A stretch of DNA of 64,000 bases from Paraburkholderia hiiakae (GCF_904848665.1 NZ_CAJHCQ010000005.1:124001-188000), one strand, 5' to 3'. Numbered from the stretch's first letter, positions 48,128-61,000 are shown. Notes: generated by a model not told the origin, from the letters alone. A program made the numbers and translations.

Positions 48128-50067
48128 GCGTGCGGCTCCTCGCGATGCACGACGCGCGCATCGTGTTCGCTCGAATACTCGGGTACGTCTCCGGTGAGCC
48201 ACGCTATGCATGCGCTCTCGGGCAGCACACCATTGTCGGCGTGGTCGCGCGCACGCGGCGGCGTTTCGAAGATCACCATGCCCTCGGGCCGCGGACTGAG
48301 CGCCACGCCGTCGCGGCCCAGGTTAAGCGCGATCGTGAGCGTTTCGCCATCATCGAGCCGCCAGCGCGCGACGAGCGCGGCGAGGCCATTCGCGGCGTCG
48401 TCGGCGAGCACGGTCGCGCCGAGCGCACGCGCGTGGCGCAGGCGCGGCATGAGCAAATGCGCACGCACGCAGAGCGCCGATTTGTAGAAGTGCATCCATT
48501 CGAGCCGTTCACCGTCGAGCGGTGCGACGGCCGGCGGCGACGAATTCACGAAGGTCTGCAGATCGTTCGGATCGGGAATGCGCGCGCGGCTCGCCTCGTC
48601 GTTAAACGCGCCGAATGCCTTGAATTCGCGGCGGCGCCCTTCGCGCACCGCATCGGCGAGTTGGCCCGTGAAGGCTGTGAAGAACTGGAACGGCTGCATC
48701 GAGCCGTATTCCTCTTCCATGAAGAGCAGCGGAATTTGCGGCGAGAGCAGCACCATGGCCGTGGCCGCGCGCAAGGCGTCGTCGTCGGCCAGCGCGCGCA
48801 GCCGGTCGCCGAGCGCGCGGTTGCCAATCTGGTCGTGGTTCTGCAAAAACATCACGAACGCGGTAGGCGGCAGGTGCGCGCTCGGTTCGCCGCGCGGCTC
48901 GTCAGCATGCACGGGCGACGCCTCGCCCTGGTACACGAAGCCTTCGCCGAGCGCGCGCGCGAGTTTGCCGATGGGGGAATCCGTGAACGCGCGATAGTAG
49001 CCTTCCGATTCGCCGGTCAGCAGCACGTGAAAGCAGTGATGCGCGTCGTCGTTCCATTGCGCGCTGAAGTGCGATTCGAGCAGATTCGCTTCGTTGTGCT
49101 CGTTTTCGAGCACGAGGTGCACATGCCGGCCCGGCTCCACGCGCGCCTTCACATGGTCGGCGAGCTCGCGCAGCCAGTCGGTATTGCCGATCGCATGCGC
49201 GGCGTCGATGCGAAGCCCGTCGAAGCGATATTCCGTGAGCCAGTAGAGCGCGTTGTCGCAGTAGAAGTCGCGTACTTCGAATCGGTCGAAGTCGAGTGCT
49301 TCGCCCCAGGGGGTTTTCACGCCTTCGCGGAAAAATGGCTTGGCGTAGTGGCCGAGCCAGTTTCCGTCGGGCCCGAAGTGGTTGTACACAACGTCGATGA
49401 ACATCTGCAGCCCCAGTCCGTGCGCGGCGTCGACGAGCGCTTTCAGTTCGTCAGGACTGCCATAGGCCGCGTGCGGCGCGTAAGGCAGCACGACGTCGTA
49501 GCCCCAGCCGCGCTCGCCCGGGTAATCGTTGAGCGGCATGAGTTCGACGGCCGTCACGCCAAGCGCCGCGAGCGCGGGCAGACGTTTCATTACACCTTGA
49601 TAGCCGCCCAGCGCGCCCACGTGCAACTCGTAGATCACGGTTTCTTCCCACGGACGTCCTTGCCAGTGCGCATGCTGCCAGGCGTAGGCGCGCGGGTCGA
49701 GCACTTCGCTCGGGCCGTGCACGCCCTGCGGCTGGAAGCGCGATGCGGGGTCGGGTACGCGTTGCTGGCCGTCGATGCAGTAGCGGTACAGCGTGCCCGG
49801 CCCGTACGGCGCCTGCGCTTCGAACCAGCCATTGCCGCTCGGTGTCATGTCGAGCGGCGGCGCATCGAGCGCGTTCTCGAAGACGACCTGCACCGTTTGA
49901 CACGACGGCGCCCAGAAGCGAAAGCGCGTATGCGGCTGAGCGTGCGCCGCCCCGATCAGCTGCGCGCCGAACGGCAGGCAATGCATGTACTGACGGGCGT
50001 GCGGATCGTGCGAAAGCGGGGACATGGTGGATTCCTGGTTTGCTTCCTCGGTGCTTCGTTGACTCAT
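48124..50067 (-). CDS. treZ: Malto-oligosyltrehalose trehalohydrolase
   Basis: 647 residues, GH13. An N-terminal CBM48-like domain (FRFWAPSCQTVQVVFEN) leads into the barrel with YELHVGALGGYQGV, FIDVVYNHFGPDGNW, the nucleophile strand FDGLRIDAAHAIG, the acid LVLENEHNEA and FLQNHDQIGNRALGDR. It releases trehalose from the TreY product. The start at 50067 overlaps the glgX stop by four bases, but an internal ATG at 50025 has a better ribosome site (AGGA) and cannot be excluded. Confidence 0.95.
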   Translation of the reverse strand: MSQRSTEEANQESTMSPLSHDPHARQYMHCLPFGAQLIGAAHAQPHTRFRFWAPSCQTVQVVFENALDAPPLDMTPSGNGWFEAQAPYGPGTLYRYCIDGQQRVPDPASRFQPQGVHGPSEVLDPRAYAWQHAHWQGRPWEETVIYELHVGALGGYQGVMKRLPALAALGVTAVELMPLNDYPGERGWGYDVVLPYAPHAAYGSPDELKALVDAAHGLGLQMFIDVVYNHFGPDGNWLGHYAKPFFREGVKTPWGEALDFDRFEVRDFYCDNALYWLTEYRFDGLRIDAAHAIGNTDWLRELADHVKARVEPGRHVHLVLENEHNEANLLESHFSAQWNDDAHHCFHVLLTGESEGYYRAFTDSPIGKLARALGEGFVYQGEASPVHADEPRGEPSAHLPPTAFVMFLQNHDQIGNRALGDRLRALADDDALRAATAMVLLSPQIPLLFMEEEYGSMQPFQFFTAFTGQLADAVREGRRREFKAFGAFNDEASRARIPDPNDLQTFVNSSPPAVAPLDGERLEWMHFYKSALCVRAHLLMPRLRHARALGATVLADDAANGLAALVARWRLDDGETLTIALNLGRDGVALSPRPEGMVIFETPPRARDHADNGVLPESACIAWLTGDVPEYSSEHDARVVHREEPHA

Positions 50068-52301
50068 CCGGTGGCGGCTTCGTCCGGGCCCGCGGGGGAG
50101 CCCGACTCAGGCGCGTCTGGCGTGCGGCGCGGGTCCGGCGTCGGCGTGTCGTCGCGCGTGCCACGTGTGCCGTGTGTGCCGTGTGGCCGGTGCGCGTCGG
50201 CACGCGCCGGCCGGGCGCGGAGCACGGCGAGCGCTCGCGCGGCTAGCTCGTACGACGTGTCGGGCAGCGCGTAGGGCGCCGCATCGGGACGCGCGGTATC
50301 GAGCAGCACCTCCCATGCCATGCGCGGCGCGGGCGCGACGAACGTCACCGCGCCTTGCGAAGCGTTCAGCATCATCAACAATACTTCCATTTGGCCGTGG
50401 AGTCCCGCTCCCGCGCGCCGCATCGTGAATGCGCTCGCCTCCGGGTCGTGCCAGGCCTCGGGCGAGAGCGGCTCGCCGCGTTCGTCGAACCAGTCGATGT
50501 CGTGCACGCCGGGCATCAGTCCGCGCTCGCCAAACAGAAAACGCGTTTCGTGCAGCAGCGGATGCTCGCGGCGCAGCGCGATCACGCGCGCGGCGAAGCG
50601 CGTCATGGCTTTGCCCTGGGGCGTGTCTGCGAGCGCCCAGTCGAACCACGAAATATCGTTGTCCTGGCAGTACGCATTGTTGTTGCCGCGCTGCGTGCGG
50701 CAGGCCTCGTCGCCCGCGAGCAGCATGGGCGTGCCGAGCGCGATGAAGAGCGTGGCCATCATCGAGCGGGCCACGCGCGCGCGCGTGGCGACGATGGCCG
50801 GGTCGTCGGTTGGGCCTTCCACGCCCCAGTTCGCGCTCCAGTTTTCATTGTGGCCGTCGCGGTTCTCTTCGCCGTTGGCCTCGTTGTGCTTGTGCTCGTA
50901 CGAAACGAGGTCGGCGAGCGTGAAGCCATCGTGCGAGGTGACGAAATTGATCGACGCCCAGGGCCGGCGTTTGCGTTTGTCGAACAGATCCGCGCTGCCG
51001 GTCAGGCGTGCCGCGAGGTCGGCGCGCTGGCCCGGCGCGCCGCGCCAGTAGCGCCGCACGCTGTCGCGAAAGCGGTCGTTCCATTCGGAAAAGCCGGGCG
51101 GATGGTTGCCTAGCTGGTAGCCGCCGGGGCCCACGTCCCACGGCTCGGAAATCAGCTTGCATTGTGAAAGCACGGGGTCCTGGCGCAGGACGTCGAAGAA
51201 CCCGCCGTTCGGGTCGAAGCCCGCGGGTTCGCGCCCGAGCGTCACGCCAAGGTCGAAGCGAAAGCCGTCGATGCCGTATGACGTGGCCCAGTGGCGCAGC
51301 GAGTCGCTGACCATCTGCAGCACGCGCGGATGCGAAAAGTCGAGCGTGTTGCCGCAGCCTGTGTCGTTGATGAAGTGGCGCTCATCGCCGGGCACGCAGC
51401 GGTAATAGCTGGCGTTGTCGAGGCCGCGCCATGAAACGGTGGGGCCCATTTCGCCGCCTTCGCACGTGTGGTTGTAGACCACGTCGAGGAAGACTTCGAT
51501 GCCCGCCGCATGAAGCTGGCGCACGGCAATGCGCATTTCGTCGGTGTCGTAGCCCACCAGGTAGCTGGGCTCGGGCGCGAAGAACGCGGCCGAATTGTAG
51601 CCCCAGTAGTTGCGCAGTCCACGATCGATCAGAAAGCGCTCGGAGAGAAACGCGTGCACCGGCAAAATCTCGATGGCCGTCACGCCGAGCTTGTGCAGAT
51701 GCTCGATGAAACGCGGCGCGGCAAGACCTGCGAACGTGCCACGCATGTGCGTGCGCAAATCGTGACACTGCATCGAAAGCCCGCGCAGATGCGCCTCGTA
51801 AATCACGGTGTCGCCCCACGGCGTATTGGGCCGCCGGTCGCGCGACCAGTCGAACTTGTCGTTCACCACCACGCATTTGGGCATGGCCGGCGCGGAATCG
51901 CGCCGGTCGATCGAGAGATCCGCGCGGTTCGAATGGGCGCGATAACCGTATAGTGTGTCCGACCATCGAAACTGGCCGATGAGTTGCCTGGCGTAAGGGT
52001 CCAGCAGCAACTTGTGCGGATTGAAGCGATGCCCCAGATGCGGCTGATAGGGCCCATGCGCGCGCAGGCCATAGACAGTGCCGGGATGCGCCCCGGGCAG
52101 ATAGCCGTGCCACACCTCGTCGGTGCATTCGGGCAGGGTGTAGCGAATGCGCTCCTTGCGGCCGGTGGGATCAAACAGGCACAGCTCGATGCGCCAGGCG
52201 TGGGCCGAGAACACGGCGAAGTTGGTGCCGAGGCCGTCCCACGTCGCCCCGAGCGGCCAGGGGGAGCCGGGCAGCAGGCGCTCAGGCGGACCGTTTGCCA
52301 T
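50064..52301 (-). CDS. glgX: Glycogen debranching enzyme / isoamylase (GlgX/TreX)
   Basis: 745 residues. CBM48 (LGATWDGLGTNFAVFSAHA) plus GH13 catalytic domain: FLDVVYNHTCEGG, nucleophile strand GIDGFRFDLGVTLGRE, acid LISEPWDVGPGGYQLG and FVTSHDGFTLADLVSY. It cuts alpha-1,6 branches, giving linear maltodextrin for TreY/TreZ; in trehalose operons it is called TreX. GGAG precedes the ATG. It is separated from glgB by 68 bases, the only real gap in the operon. Confidence 0.95.
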   Translation of the reverse strand: MANGPPERLLPGSPWPLGATWDGLGTNFAVFSAHAWRIELCLFDPTGRKERIRYTLPECTDEVWHGYLPGAHPGTVYGLRAHGPYQPHLGHRFNPHKLLLDPYARQLIGQFRWSDTLYGYRAHSNRADLSIDRRDSAPAMPKCVVVNDKFDWSRDRRPNTPWGDTVIYEAHLRGLSMQCHDLRTHMRGTFAGLAAPRFIEHLHKLGVTAIEILPVHAFLSERFLIDRGLRNYWGYNSAAFFAPEPSYLVGYDTDEMRIAVRQLHAAGIEVFLDVVYNHTCEGGEMGPTVSWRGLDNASYYRCVPGDERHFINDTGCGNTLDFSHPRVLQMVSDSLRHWATSYGIDGFRFDLGVTLGREPAGFDPNGGFFDVLRQDPVLSQCKLISEPWDVGPGGYQLGNHPPGFSEWNDRFRDSVRRYWRGAPGQRADLAARLTGSADLFDKRKRRPWASINFVTSHDGFTLADLVSYEHKHNEANGEENRDGHNENWSANWGVEGPTDDPAIVATRARVARSMMATLFIALGTPMLLAGDEACRTQRGNNNAYCQDNDISWFDWALADTPQGKAMTRFAARVIALRREHPLLHETRFLFGERGLMPGVHDIDWFDERGEPLSPEAWHDPEASAFTMRRAGAGLHGQMEVLLMMLNASQGAVTFVAPAPRMAWEVLLDTARPDAAPYALPDTSYELAARALAVLRARPARADAHRPHGTHGTRGTRDDTPTPDPRRTPDAPESGSPAGPDEAATG

Positions 52302-52369
52302 GACGATGCTCCATGTGTTGTTTTTCGTTTTGCATCGGATTCCGGATCAAATCCCGCCGCCGCGCAGGC

Positions 52370-54586
52370 TTATCGGCGCAGACGCAGGATCAGCGTGCCG
52401 AGCGGCGGCAGGACGAGCGCGGCCGACTGGGGCTTGCCGTGGCTTACCACGCCTTCCGTGGTAACGAGGCCCCCATTGCCCATGTTCGAGCCGCCGTACG
52501 CTTCGGCGTCGGTGTTGAGCGCTTCTTCCCACTGTCCCGGCTGCGGCATGCCGATACGGTAGCCGTGGCGCGGCACCGGCGTGAAGTTGCAGATCACCAC
52601 GATCTCGCGGCCCGAGCCGTCTACGCGGCGCCACGCGAGCACGCTGTTTTCGCTGTCGTCGGAAACCAGCCATTCGAAACCGCCGGGTTCCGAGTCGAGC
52701 GTGTAGAGCGCGGGTTCACTCGCGTAGAAGCGATTGAGGTCGCGCACGAGCGTTTGCACGCCGCGGTGCAGCGGGTCGTCGAGCAGGTTCCAGTGGGGCG
52801 TGCCGTCGTGATCGAATTCGGCCATCTGCCCGAACTCACCGCCCATAAAGAGCAGCTTCTTGCCGGGGTGTGCCCACATGAAGCCGAAATACGCACGCAG
52901 GTTCGCGAACTTCTGCCAGCGGTCGCCGGGCATCTTGCCGAGTAGCGACCCTTTGCCATGCACCACCTCGTCGTGCGAAAGCGGCAGCACGAAGCGTTCG
53001 GACCACGCGTAGACCATCGCGAACGTCATGAGGTGATGGTGATAGCGGCGATAAACGGGGTCTTCCTGCATGTAGTGCAGGGTGTCGTGCATCCAGCCCA
53101 TGTTCCACTTGAACTGGAAGCCGAGGCCGCCATCCTCGGGGCGGGCCGTGACGCCCGGCCATGCTGTGGATTCCTCAGCAATGGTGATGACGCCGGGGCG
53201 CTGCGGAACGTATTGCGTTTCGTGATTGAGGCGCTTGAGAAACGCGATCGATTCGAGATTTTCGCGGCCGCCATAGATGTTGGGTACCCATTCGCCTTGC
53301 GCGCGCGAATAGTCGCGGTAGAGCATCGAGGCGACCGCGTCCACGCGCAGTCCATCCACGTGATAGCGCATGAGCCACGCGAGGCCCGACGCGATCAGGA
53401 ACGCGCTCACCTCGCGGCGTCCCAGGTTGTAGATCATCGTGTTCCAGTCGGGGTGATAGCCCTCGCGCGGGTCAGCATGCTCGTAGAGCGGCGTGCCGTC
53501 GAAATCGATGAGGCCGTGCGCGTCATTCGGAAAGTGCGCGGGCACCCAGTCGAGAATCACGCCAAGTCCGGCCTCGTGCGCGCGATCGACGAACGCCGCG
53601 AAGTCCACCGGCGCGCCAAGACGCGCGGTGGGTGCGAACTGCGCTAGCGGCTGATAGCCCCACGAGCCGCCAAACGGATGCTCCGCCACGGGCAGCAACT
53701 CGATGTGGGTAAAGCCCATGCCCTGCGCGTAGGGGATCAGACGCTCGGAGAGCGCGCCCCAGTCGGGAGCGGGCGCATCGGCGCCTTGCGTTGGCAGCCA
53801 CGAAGCCGCATGCACCTCGTAGACCGACATGGCCGCGCGCGCGTTCTGCCGCTCCGCGCGTGTTTGCAGCCACTCCTGATCGCGCCACGCGTAATGGTCG
53901 ATCGCTTCGACGGGCGCGACAATCGACGCCGTGCCCGGCGGGCATTCCGTCTGCAGCGCGCAGGGGTCGGCCTTGAGCGGGAGGACAACGCCGCGCGCGC
54001 CAAGGATCTCGTACTTGTAGCGCGCGCCGGGGGCCACACGGGGAATGAAAAGCTCCCATACGCCCGCTTCATGGCGCAGCCGCATGGGGTGACGCCGCCC
54101 GTCCCACGCGTTGAAGTCGCCCACCACGGAAACGCGCTTCGCATTCGGCGCCCAGACGGCGAAGCGCACGCCGGGTACGCCATCGCACGTCAAGGGCCGC
54201 GCGCCGAGACATTCGAGCACCGCGTAGGGGTCGCCGTCGGCGAGACGCACCAGCGCTTCGTGCGAGAGCTGTGGAGCGAATGAATAGGTGTCCTCGATTT
54301 CCTGGCTCACGCCATGCCAGTCGACCACGAGCCGGTAGGGAACCGCCTCTGCGAGCGGGCCCGCATAGAGTCCTGCCGGATGCACGAGCGAAAGTTCGCC
54401 GAGCGTGTGGGCACGGTCGCGCGCCACCACGCTTGCGCCGGCGGCGTTCGGCAGCCATGCGCGCACGTAGGGCGCGCCGTCCACCCAGTGCAGCCCGAGC
54501 ACGGCGAAAGGATCGGCGTGGTACGCGCCGGCGAGCGCGTCGGCGTCGTGCGGATTCAGGCCGGCTTGGGGCACGCGATCAACCAT
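52370..54586 (-). CDS. glgB: 1,4-alpha-glucan branching enzyme
   Basis: 738 residues. Two N-terminal beta domains (residues about 15-200, including the CBM48 motif [20 protein letters not shown]) precede the GH13 barrel. The nucleophile is in [17 protein letters not shown] (Asp at about 416), the acid in [12 protein letters not shown] and the third acid in [15 protein letters not shown]. It introduces alpha-1,6 branches into the linear glucan made by GlgE. GGAGG five bases upstream of the ATG at 54586 is the strongest ribosome site in the operon. It overlaps the treS-mak stop by eight bases. Confidence 0.96.
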   Translation of the reverse strand: MVDRVPQAGLNPHDADALAGAYHADPFAVLGLHWVDGAPYVRAWLPNAAGASVVARDRAHTLGELSLVHPAGLYAGPLAEAVPYRLVVDWHGVSQEIEDTYSFAPQLSHEALVRLADGDPYAVLECLGARPLTCDGVPGVRFAVWAPNAKRVSVVGDFNAWDGRRHPMRLRHEAGVWELFIPRVAPGARYKYEILGARGVVLPLKADPCALQTECPPGTASIVAPVEAIDHYAWRDQEWLQTRAERQNARAAMSVYEVHAASWLPTQGADAPAPDWGALSERLIPYAQGMGFTHIELLPVAEHPFGGSWGYQPLAQFAPTARLGAPVDFAAFVDRAHEAGLGVILDWVPAHFPNDAHGLIDFDGTPLYEHADPREGYHPDWNTMIYNLGRREVSAFLIASGLAWLMRYHVDGLRVDAVASMLYRDYSRAQGEWVPNIYGGRENLESIAFLKRLNHETQYVPQRPGVITIAEESTAWPGVTARPEDGGLGFQFKWNMGWMHDTLHYMQEDPVYRRYHHHLMTFAMVYAWSERFVLPLSHDEVVHGKGSLLGKMPGDRWQKFANLRAYFGFMWAHPGKKLLFMGGEFGQMAEFDHDGTPHWNLLDDPLHRGVQTLVRDLNRFYASEPALYTLDSEPGGFEWLVSDDSENSVLAWRRVDGSGREIVVICNFTPVPRHGYRIGMPQPGQWEEALNTDAEAYGGSNMGNGGLVTTEGVVSHGKPQSAALVLPPLGTLILRLRR

Positions 54587-57500
54587 GGCCACCTCCGCCG
54601 GAATGCGATTGCGTGGACTGCGTGGGCGTGAGCCCGAGCACGCGCGCGGTCAGCGCTGCGAGGCCGCGTACCGGCAGTGCGAGCCAGGTGGGGCGGTTCG
54701 CCGCTTCGTAGCGGATTTCGTAAGCTGCTTTCTCGATCAGGAACAGGTCGAGCAGCGCCTGCTCCTGCGAAGCACTCACGAGCGTGAGCGGTCCTTCGGC
54801 GACGGCCACGCGGTACTGGCTCAGGAACGTTTCGGCCGCGTAGCCGCGGAAACGTTCGAAGAGGGCACGTTTGCGATCGACGACTTGCTGCGGGGCGTTT
54901 TCGAGCGTCGATTGCGCGGCGGCGCCCGCATACGAGAGCGAGCGCAGCAGGCCCGCCACGTCGCGCAGCGGCGAGGTCTTCGCGCGCCGGTATTCGAGCG
55001 CCCGCGCGGGCTCGCCTTCGAAGTCGATCAGATACGCGTCGCCTTGGGAGAGCAGTACCTGGCCCAGGTGGAAATCGCCGTGGATGCGGATGCGCGCGGC
55101 CTTCGTGTCGTCCGGCACGAGTTCGTCGACCTTTGCGAGGAGCGCCTTGCGGCGGTCGATCAGGCTGCGCGCGAGATCGCGCGCGTCTTTATCGAGCGTT
55201 TGTTCGTCCTCGCCCGTATGCTGCGCGACGATGTCGAGCGCTTCGTTGAGCATGGTCTTCGTGTCGGCAACCCACGCACGCACATCGTCGGGCGTGGCGG
55301 CAACGGGTGAGAAAGCTTCGTCGTCGCTGGGTCTGGAGAGCATTGCGTGCAGTTCGCCCAGGCGCTTGCCAATTGCGCCGATCACCGCGCAGTAGCCTTG
55401 CACGGCTTCTTCCTCGTGCGCCTGGTCGACGCTCGTGTCGTCGTCCATCGCGAGTGCGAGTTCGTCGATCGTGCGGCGCAGATAGTCGAGCGCCCAGTCC
55501 CACGCATTGCCCTGGTTGTCAATGAAACCCTGCATGATGATGAGCGTGTGCGGCACGCCCGCAGGGTCTACGCGCACCACTTCCCCATAGAGCGGCGCGG
55601 TGTTCGCGTAGCCGAGCTTCGTGAGGTAGCGGCTCATTTCCGCTTCGGGGTGCACGCCCGCCATCAACCGGCGCACGATCTTGAGCACAAGGGTTTCCGC
55701 GATCACGAGCGAACTGTTGCTCTGCTCCGCGGCGAGCCAGCGTACTTCCGGCGTGTCGCCCAGGTCGAGTTCGTTGAGGCGTTCGGTCGGCTCGAAGCGG
55801 ATGGTGCTCTGCTGCACGGTGGGCACCGTGGCGCGCTCGCGCAACTTGCGCAGCACGCCGTAGGCGAACCACGGCAGCGAAAACGCATCGGTGAGATAGC
55901 CCACGGTGCGGCCGCGCCGCACGCGCGAGAGCGCGAGCTGAATGTGCAGTGGCGTGGTGATCTCGGTGCCCCATGTGATGGCGATCGGGAGTACGTAGCG
56001 CTCGCTCGTGCCATCCGCGAGTTCGGCTTCGATCTCCGTGAACGCGAAGCCCGCGCCGTGGATCGTCGTCAGTGCCGCGAGGCGCACGGTGCGCAGCGGC
56101 TTGTCCTTCGAGGCGAACCAGCGGCGCCGCGAGAGCCACGAAGGCAGCACTTCGGATTCGAGCAGCCGGACGTTTTCAGGCGTCGCGCCCGCCTGTCCTT
56201 CGCGCAGCACCACCGTCACGAACTCGGGCAATTGCTCTGAGGTAGGCTGGCTCCACGAAGGCCGCTGATTGCCTGCGCTCAGGAGGAACCACAGGAAGCC
56301 GTAGGGCGGGAAGGTCAGCAGATAGGGGAGCTGACCAATTGCCGGGAACACGGAATCCGCCGTCATTTCCACGGGCGACATGCCTGCGAATTCGGAAAGG
56401 TCGAGTTCCACCGCTTGCGGCGCGCGAGATAGATTCGCCACGCACAAGATCGGCGCTTCGCCGGGCATTTCGCGCAGGTACGCGAGGATCTTGCGGTTCG
56501 CCGGGCGCAGGAAGCGGATCGTGCCGCGGCCGAATGCCTGCTTCGCGCGGCGCGTGGCGAGCATGCGGCGCGTCCAGTTGAGCAGCGAATGCGGATCGCG
56601 GCTTTGCGCTTCGACGTTGATGGCGTCGTAGCCGTAAAGCGAACCCATGAGCGGCGGCAGCACGAGCTGTTCGGGATCGGCGCGCGAGAAGCCGCCGTTG
56701 CGGTCCGACGACCACTGCATCGGCGTGCGTACGCCGTCGCGGTCGCCCAGGTGAATGTTGTCGCCCATGCCGAGTTCGTCGCCGTAATAGATCACGGGCG
56801 TGCCAGGCATGGAGAGCAGCAGCGAGTTGATGAGTTCGATGCGGCGGCGGTCACGCTCCATGAGCGGCGCGAGGCGCCGGCGAATGCCGAGGTTCAGGCG
56901 CGCGCGGCGGTCGCTTGCGTAGGTGTTCCAGAGGTAATCGCGCTCGGAGTCGGTGACCATTTCGAGCGTGAGTTCGTCGTGATTGCGCAGGAAGATCGCC
57001 CACTGGCAACTCGGCAGCAAGTCAGGCGTCTGCTTCATGATGTCGAGGATCGGAAAGCGGTCCTCGCTCGCAATCGCCATATAGAGGCGCGGCATGAGCG
57101 GGAAGTGGAACGCCATGTGGCATTCGTCTTCGTTGCCGAAGTACTCCTGCACATCTTCCGGCCACTGGTTCGCTTCGGCCAGCAGCATGCGGTTCGGGTA
57201 ATGCTCGTCGATGGCCGCGCGAATCCGCTTGAGAATGCCGTGCGTTTCGGGCAGGTTCTCGTTGTTCGTGCCTTCACGCTCCACGAGGTAAGGCACGGCG
57301 TCCAGACGCAGCCCATCTATGCCCATGTCGAGCCAGAAGCGCATGACCTGCAGCACTTCGCGCAGCACGGCCGGATTGTCGAAGTTCAGGTCGGGCTGGT
57401 GCGAATAGAAGCGGTGCCAGTAGTACGCGCCTGCAACGGGGTCGTGCGTCCAGTTCGACGGTTCCGTGTCGATGAAGATGATGCGCGTGCCCTGGTACTT

Positions 57501-58034
57501 CTGGTCGGTGTCGGACCACACGTAGTAGTTGCGATGATTCGAGCCGGGCTTTGCGCGGCGCGCGCGCTGGAACCAGGGGTGCTGGTCCGAGGTATGGTTG
57601 ATGACCAGCTCGGTGATCACGCGCATGCCGCGCGCGTGCGCTTCCTGAATGAAGCGGCGCACGTCGGCGAGTTGCCCGTAGTCAGGGTGCACGTTGCGAT
57701 AGTCGGCAATGTCGTAGCCGTCGTCGCGGCGCGGCGAGGGGTAGAACGGCAACAGCCAGATCGCCGTCACGCCCAGGCCCGCAATGTAGTCGAGCTTCGC
57801 GAGGAGGCCTGGGAAGTCGCCCACGCCATCGTTGTTCGAATCGAAGAACGACTTCACGTGCACCTGATAGATGACCGCGTCCTTGTACCAGAGCGGGTCG
57901 TCGGAAAGCATCGACGACTTGCCGCGCCGTTGCGTGCCGCGTTCCTCGTGGTGCGGGTCGTGTGCGGTCGAGTCTCGCGTGACGGTCTGCATGTTGGTTG
58001 CCACAGGCTCGTGCGTAGCGGGATCGCGTTTCAT
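54579..58034 (-). CDS. treS: Trehalose synthase - maltokinase fusion
   Basis: 1,151 residues. Residues about 42-590 are TreS, a GH13 enzyme interconverting trehalose and maltose: [16 protein letters not shown], nucleophile Asp245 ([14 protein letters not shown]), acid Glu287 ([12 protein letters not shown]) and Asp353 (RNHDELTLE). Residues about 610-1130 are a maltokinase with the kinase-like motif [16 protein letters not shown] (about 984) and [16 protein letters not shown], which phosphorylates maltose to maltose-1-phosphate. Fusion of the two channels trehalose toward GlgE and is known in several proteobacteria. GGAGG precedes the ATG at 58034. It overlaps glgE by four bases. Confidence 0.95.
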   Translation of the reverse strand: MKRDPATHEPVATNMQTVTRDSTAHDPHHEERGTQRRGKSSMLSDDPLWYKDAVIYQVHVKSFFDSNNDGVGDFPGLLAKLDYIAGLGVTAIWLLPFYPSPRRDDGYDIADYRNVHPDYGQLADVRRFIQEAHARGMRVITELVINHTSDQHPWFQRARRAKPGSNHRNYYVWSDTDQKYQGTRIIFIDTEPSNWTHDPVAGAYYWHRFYSHQPDLNFDNPAVLREVLQVMRFWLDMGIDGLRLDAVPYLVEREGTNNENLPETHGILKRIRAAIDEHYPNRMLLAEANQWPEDVQEYFGNEDECHMAFHFPLMPRLYMAIASEDRFPILDIMKQTPDLLPSCQWAIFLRNHDELTLEMVTDSERDYLWNTYASDRRARLNLGIRRRLAPLMERDRRRIELINSLLLSMPGTPVIYYGDELGMGDNIHLGDRDGVRTPMQWSSDRNGGFSRADPEQLVLPPLMGSLYGYDAINVEAQSRDPHSLLNWTRRMLATRRAKQAFGRGTIRFLRPANRKILAYLREMPGEAPILCVANLSRAPQAVELDLSEFAGMSPVEMTADSVFPAIGQLPYLLTFPPYGFLWFLLSAGNQRPSWSQPTSEQLPEFVTVVLREGQAGATPENVRLLESEVLPSWLSRRRWFASKDKPLRTVRLAALTTIHGAGFAFTEIEAELADGTSERYVLPIAITWGTEITTPLHIQLALSRVRRGRTVGYLTDAFSLPWFAYGVLRKLRERATVPTVQQSTIRFEPTERLNELDLGDTPEVRWLAAEQSNSSLVIAETLVLKIVRRLMAGVHPEAEMSRYLTKLGYANTAPLYGEVVRVDPAGVPHTLIIMQGFIDNQGNAWDWALDYLRRTIDELALAMDDDTSVDQAHEEEAVQGYCAVIGAIGKRLGELHAMLSRPSDDEAFSPVAATPDDVRAWVADTKTMLNEALDIVAQHTGEDEQTLDKDARDLARSLIDRRKALLAKVDELVPDDTKAARIRIHGDFHLGQVLLSQGDAYLIDFEGEPARALEYRRAKTSPLRDVAGLLRSLSYAGAAAQSTLENAPQQVVDRKRALFERFRGYAAETFLSQYRVAVAEGPLTLVSASQEQALLDLFLIEKAAYEIRYEAANRPTWLALPVRGLAALTARVLGLTPTQSTQSHSGGGGHG

Positions 58035-61000
58035 GTCGCGCCTCCGGGCGGGAAGTCGGCGTCGAGTTCGGGATGGCCCTCGACGTGCTGATCGTGCTTA
58101 TCGTCTTCAGGCAGTGGTTCTTCGCGCGGCAGGCCCTTCACGGGCTCGATGCGCCAGATCGCGAACGGTTGCGCCTGCGGGTCGAGCCGCACGTGCTGCC
58201 AGCGCCCGCGCCACTCGAAGCGCTCGCCCGTCATTTCGTCGACTACGTTGAGCGCCGCGTGGTCGTCGAGGTGCCAGCGCTGGAACGTCGCCCACGAAAG
58301 TTCGAAGTCGGCGCCCTGTTCGTTGAAGGCGTCGAGATTGATGGCCACGACGATCACGTTGTCGCGCGCGGGCGTGGCTTTTTCGAAGCAGAGCAGCGAG
58401 TCGTTGCGGGCGTCGAGGAACGTGATGCCGAGATGCGTGTGCAGCGCAGGGTTGGCGCGGCGAATGCGATTGAGCGCGGCGATCTCCGCGACGATATTGC
58501 CGGGACGATGCCAGTCCCAGGCGCGCAATTGATATTTTTCGGAGTCCAGATAGTCCTCCGAATTGGGCATGGCGCGTCCTTCGCAAAGCTCGAAGCCGCA
58601 ATACACGCCCCACAGCCCGGAAAGCGTCGCGGCCAACGCCGCGCGGATCAGAAAGCTCGAGCGCGCGCCGGTCTGCAAATGGCGCGGATTGATATCGGGC
58701 GTGTTGACGAAGAAGTTCGGCCGATAGAAGTCGCGCACTTCCGTCTGCGTAAGTTCAGTGAGGTACTCCGTGAAATCGCGCTTCGATTCGCGCCACGTGA
58801 AGTAGGTGTACGACTGCGAGAAGCCGAGCTTGGCGAGCCGGTACATGAGGCGCGGCCGCGTAAAGGCTTCGGAGAGGAAGATCACGTCCGGGTGGCGCGC
58901 GCGCACGTCGGCGATCATCCATTCCCAGAACGGCAGCGGCTTGGTGTGCGGGTTGTCCACGCGGAAAATGCGCACGCCCGTGTCTACCCAGAACAGGATC
59001 GCGTCGCGCAGCGCAAGCCACAAATCGGGCTTCGCGTCGTGCGCGTAGAACTCGGGGTTCACGATGTCCTGATACTTCTTCGGCGGGTTTTCGGCGTAGC
59101 GCAGCGTGCCGTCGGGCCGCCATGCGAACCAGGTGGGATGCGCCTTGAGCCATGGGTGGTCCGGCGAGCATTGAATCGCGAAATCGAGCGCGATTTCGAG
59201 GCCTTGCTCGTGCGCGGCGGCGAGCATGCGGCAGAAGTCCTCGAGCGTGCCCAGTTGCGGATGCACGGCGGTGTGGCCGCCCTCGGCCGCGCCGATCGCA
59301 TAGGGGCTGCCCACGTCGTCCGGCTGCGCATTGAGCGTGTTGTTGCGCCCCTTGCGGTTCGCGAGGCCAATGGGGTGGATCGGCGGGAAGTACAGCACGT
59401 CGAAGCCCATTTCGCGAATGCGTGGCATCTTCGCGATCACGTCGTCGAAGGTGCCGTGGCGCGATTCGTCGTCGCTCATCGAGCGCGGGAAGATCTCGTA
59501 CCAGCTCGCGAAGCGCGCGGCGCTGCGCTCTGCATCCACGCGCCCCACGATCGTGTCGCGCGAAAGGAACGGGCGATGGCGCGCGGCGCGCACGGCGGCG
59601 GCCGTCGAAGGCGCGGCGATGATCGCGCAACGTGTTTCGGTGTCCGCACCAATGAAACGCTTGACGATGGCGTCGAGTGTTTCGTTGATGCGCTCCTGGT
59701 CGTCGTCGCCCGTGCCCGATGTTTCGGCCGTGGCGAGCACGAGCGCGAACAGGCGGCTCGCTTCCTCCAGCTCCAGATCGACAGGTTGGTTCGCCACGCG
59801 CTTCTTGTGCAGATGTTCCGCGAGCGAGGCGAAGTCGTCGCGCCAGGCGATCACGACGTACTCGTAGCGTCCCACGCGATCGAGCGGAATGTGGCCCGCC
59901 CACAGGTCGGTGCCGGGAGGCTGCACGGGCGTCATGGCCGATTCGTGCCAGGCGGTTTCGTCGGCGGCGCGCCAGAGCACGGCGGCGTCGATCCGGTCGT
60001 GGCCCTCGGCGAAGATCGCCGCGCGCACTTCGCAGCGCTCACCCACGGTACGCTTCGCGGCGAAGCGCCCGTGATCGACCGAGGGCTGCGCGCTCTCGAT
60101 CGCGATGCGGGGCGCCGCGATCGCTTCGAGCACGCTCTTGTGGCCGCTCGTATCGGTCTTTCCGCGATCTTCGGGTGGCGCGAGCACCACGAGCGGGCTC
60201 GCGAGCGCCCGGAAGATCCAGCATGCGCCCGCGGGCAGCGTGAACGTGTCGGGAATCGCGCTCGCGTCGCGCGCTGCGGGCAGGCGTGCGCCGCGCAGCG
60301 TTACGGCATCGAGCGGGGCGAAGCGCGTGAAGCCGCCAGGCACGCCGTCGAGCAGGCGTGAGAGATTCACACGCACAGGTGCGGCAAGCGCGGGGTTGAT
60401 GAGGGTGAGCACGGCGTCGCCCGCGTCGCGCAGGTCCGCGCGGTCGCCGCGCAAGAGCGCCGCGACGCTGGCGCCCGGGCCATTGAGCGCGCGCAGCTCA
60501 CCGTTGGTTTGCAGTGTCCACGTTTCGCGTTGCAGCGCGTTGGCGTGCGCGACATCGGCGCTTAGATCGAATGGCGCGCGCGCTTTCGCGGCTTCCCACG
60601 CCTGCGCGCTGTTGCCGCTGTGCGAGGTCGCTTCGTCCACGCCGTATTCGAAGCCCATCGGCATGAGCCAGCCGGTGCCGAGCGCGGCCGCCGCGCGCAG
60701 CATGCGGCGATAGGCGCGTTCGACAGCGCGCGCATCGGCGGCGCCTTCCTGGTCGTGGACGTATCGCGTGCCATAGGGCGATTCTGGAAACGTTATCGGT
60801 GAGCCCACGCGGCGCAACGCGGCGTGCTCCTCGACCATCCAGCTCGACGAGAAGTCCCACCAGCGCAGCGAGGAAAAGGCTGCGTCGAAGCCTGCACCTT
60901 CGAGGTGCGCGATCGCCTCGCGCGGCAGGCCGGGTGTAGCGGCGAGCCAGCGCGTTTGTGGAAAGCGCGCGCGTACGGCGTCGAAGATCGCGCGCAGCAC

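Noticed and set aside
58073..60361. Plus-strand open frame inside glgE (about 762 codons), and a similar one at 48130-50274 inside treZ
   Set aside because: Shadows of GC-rich coding sequence; the minus-strand genes have full catalytic motifs.
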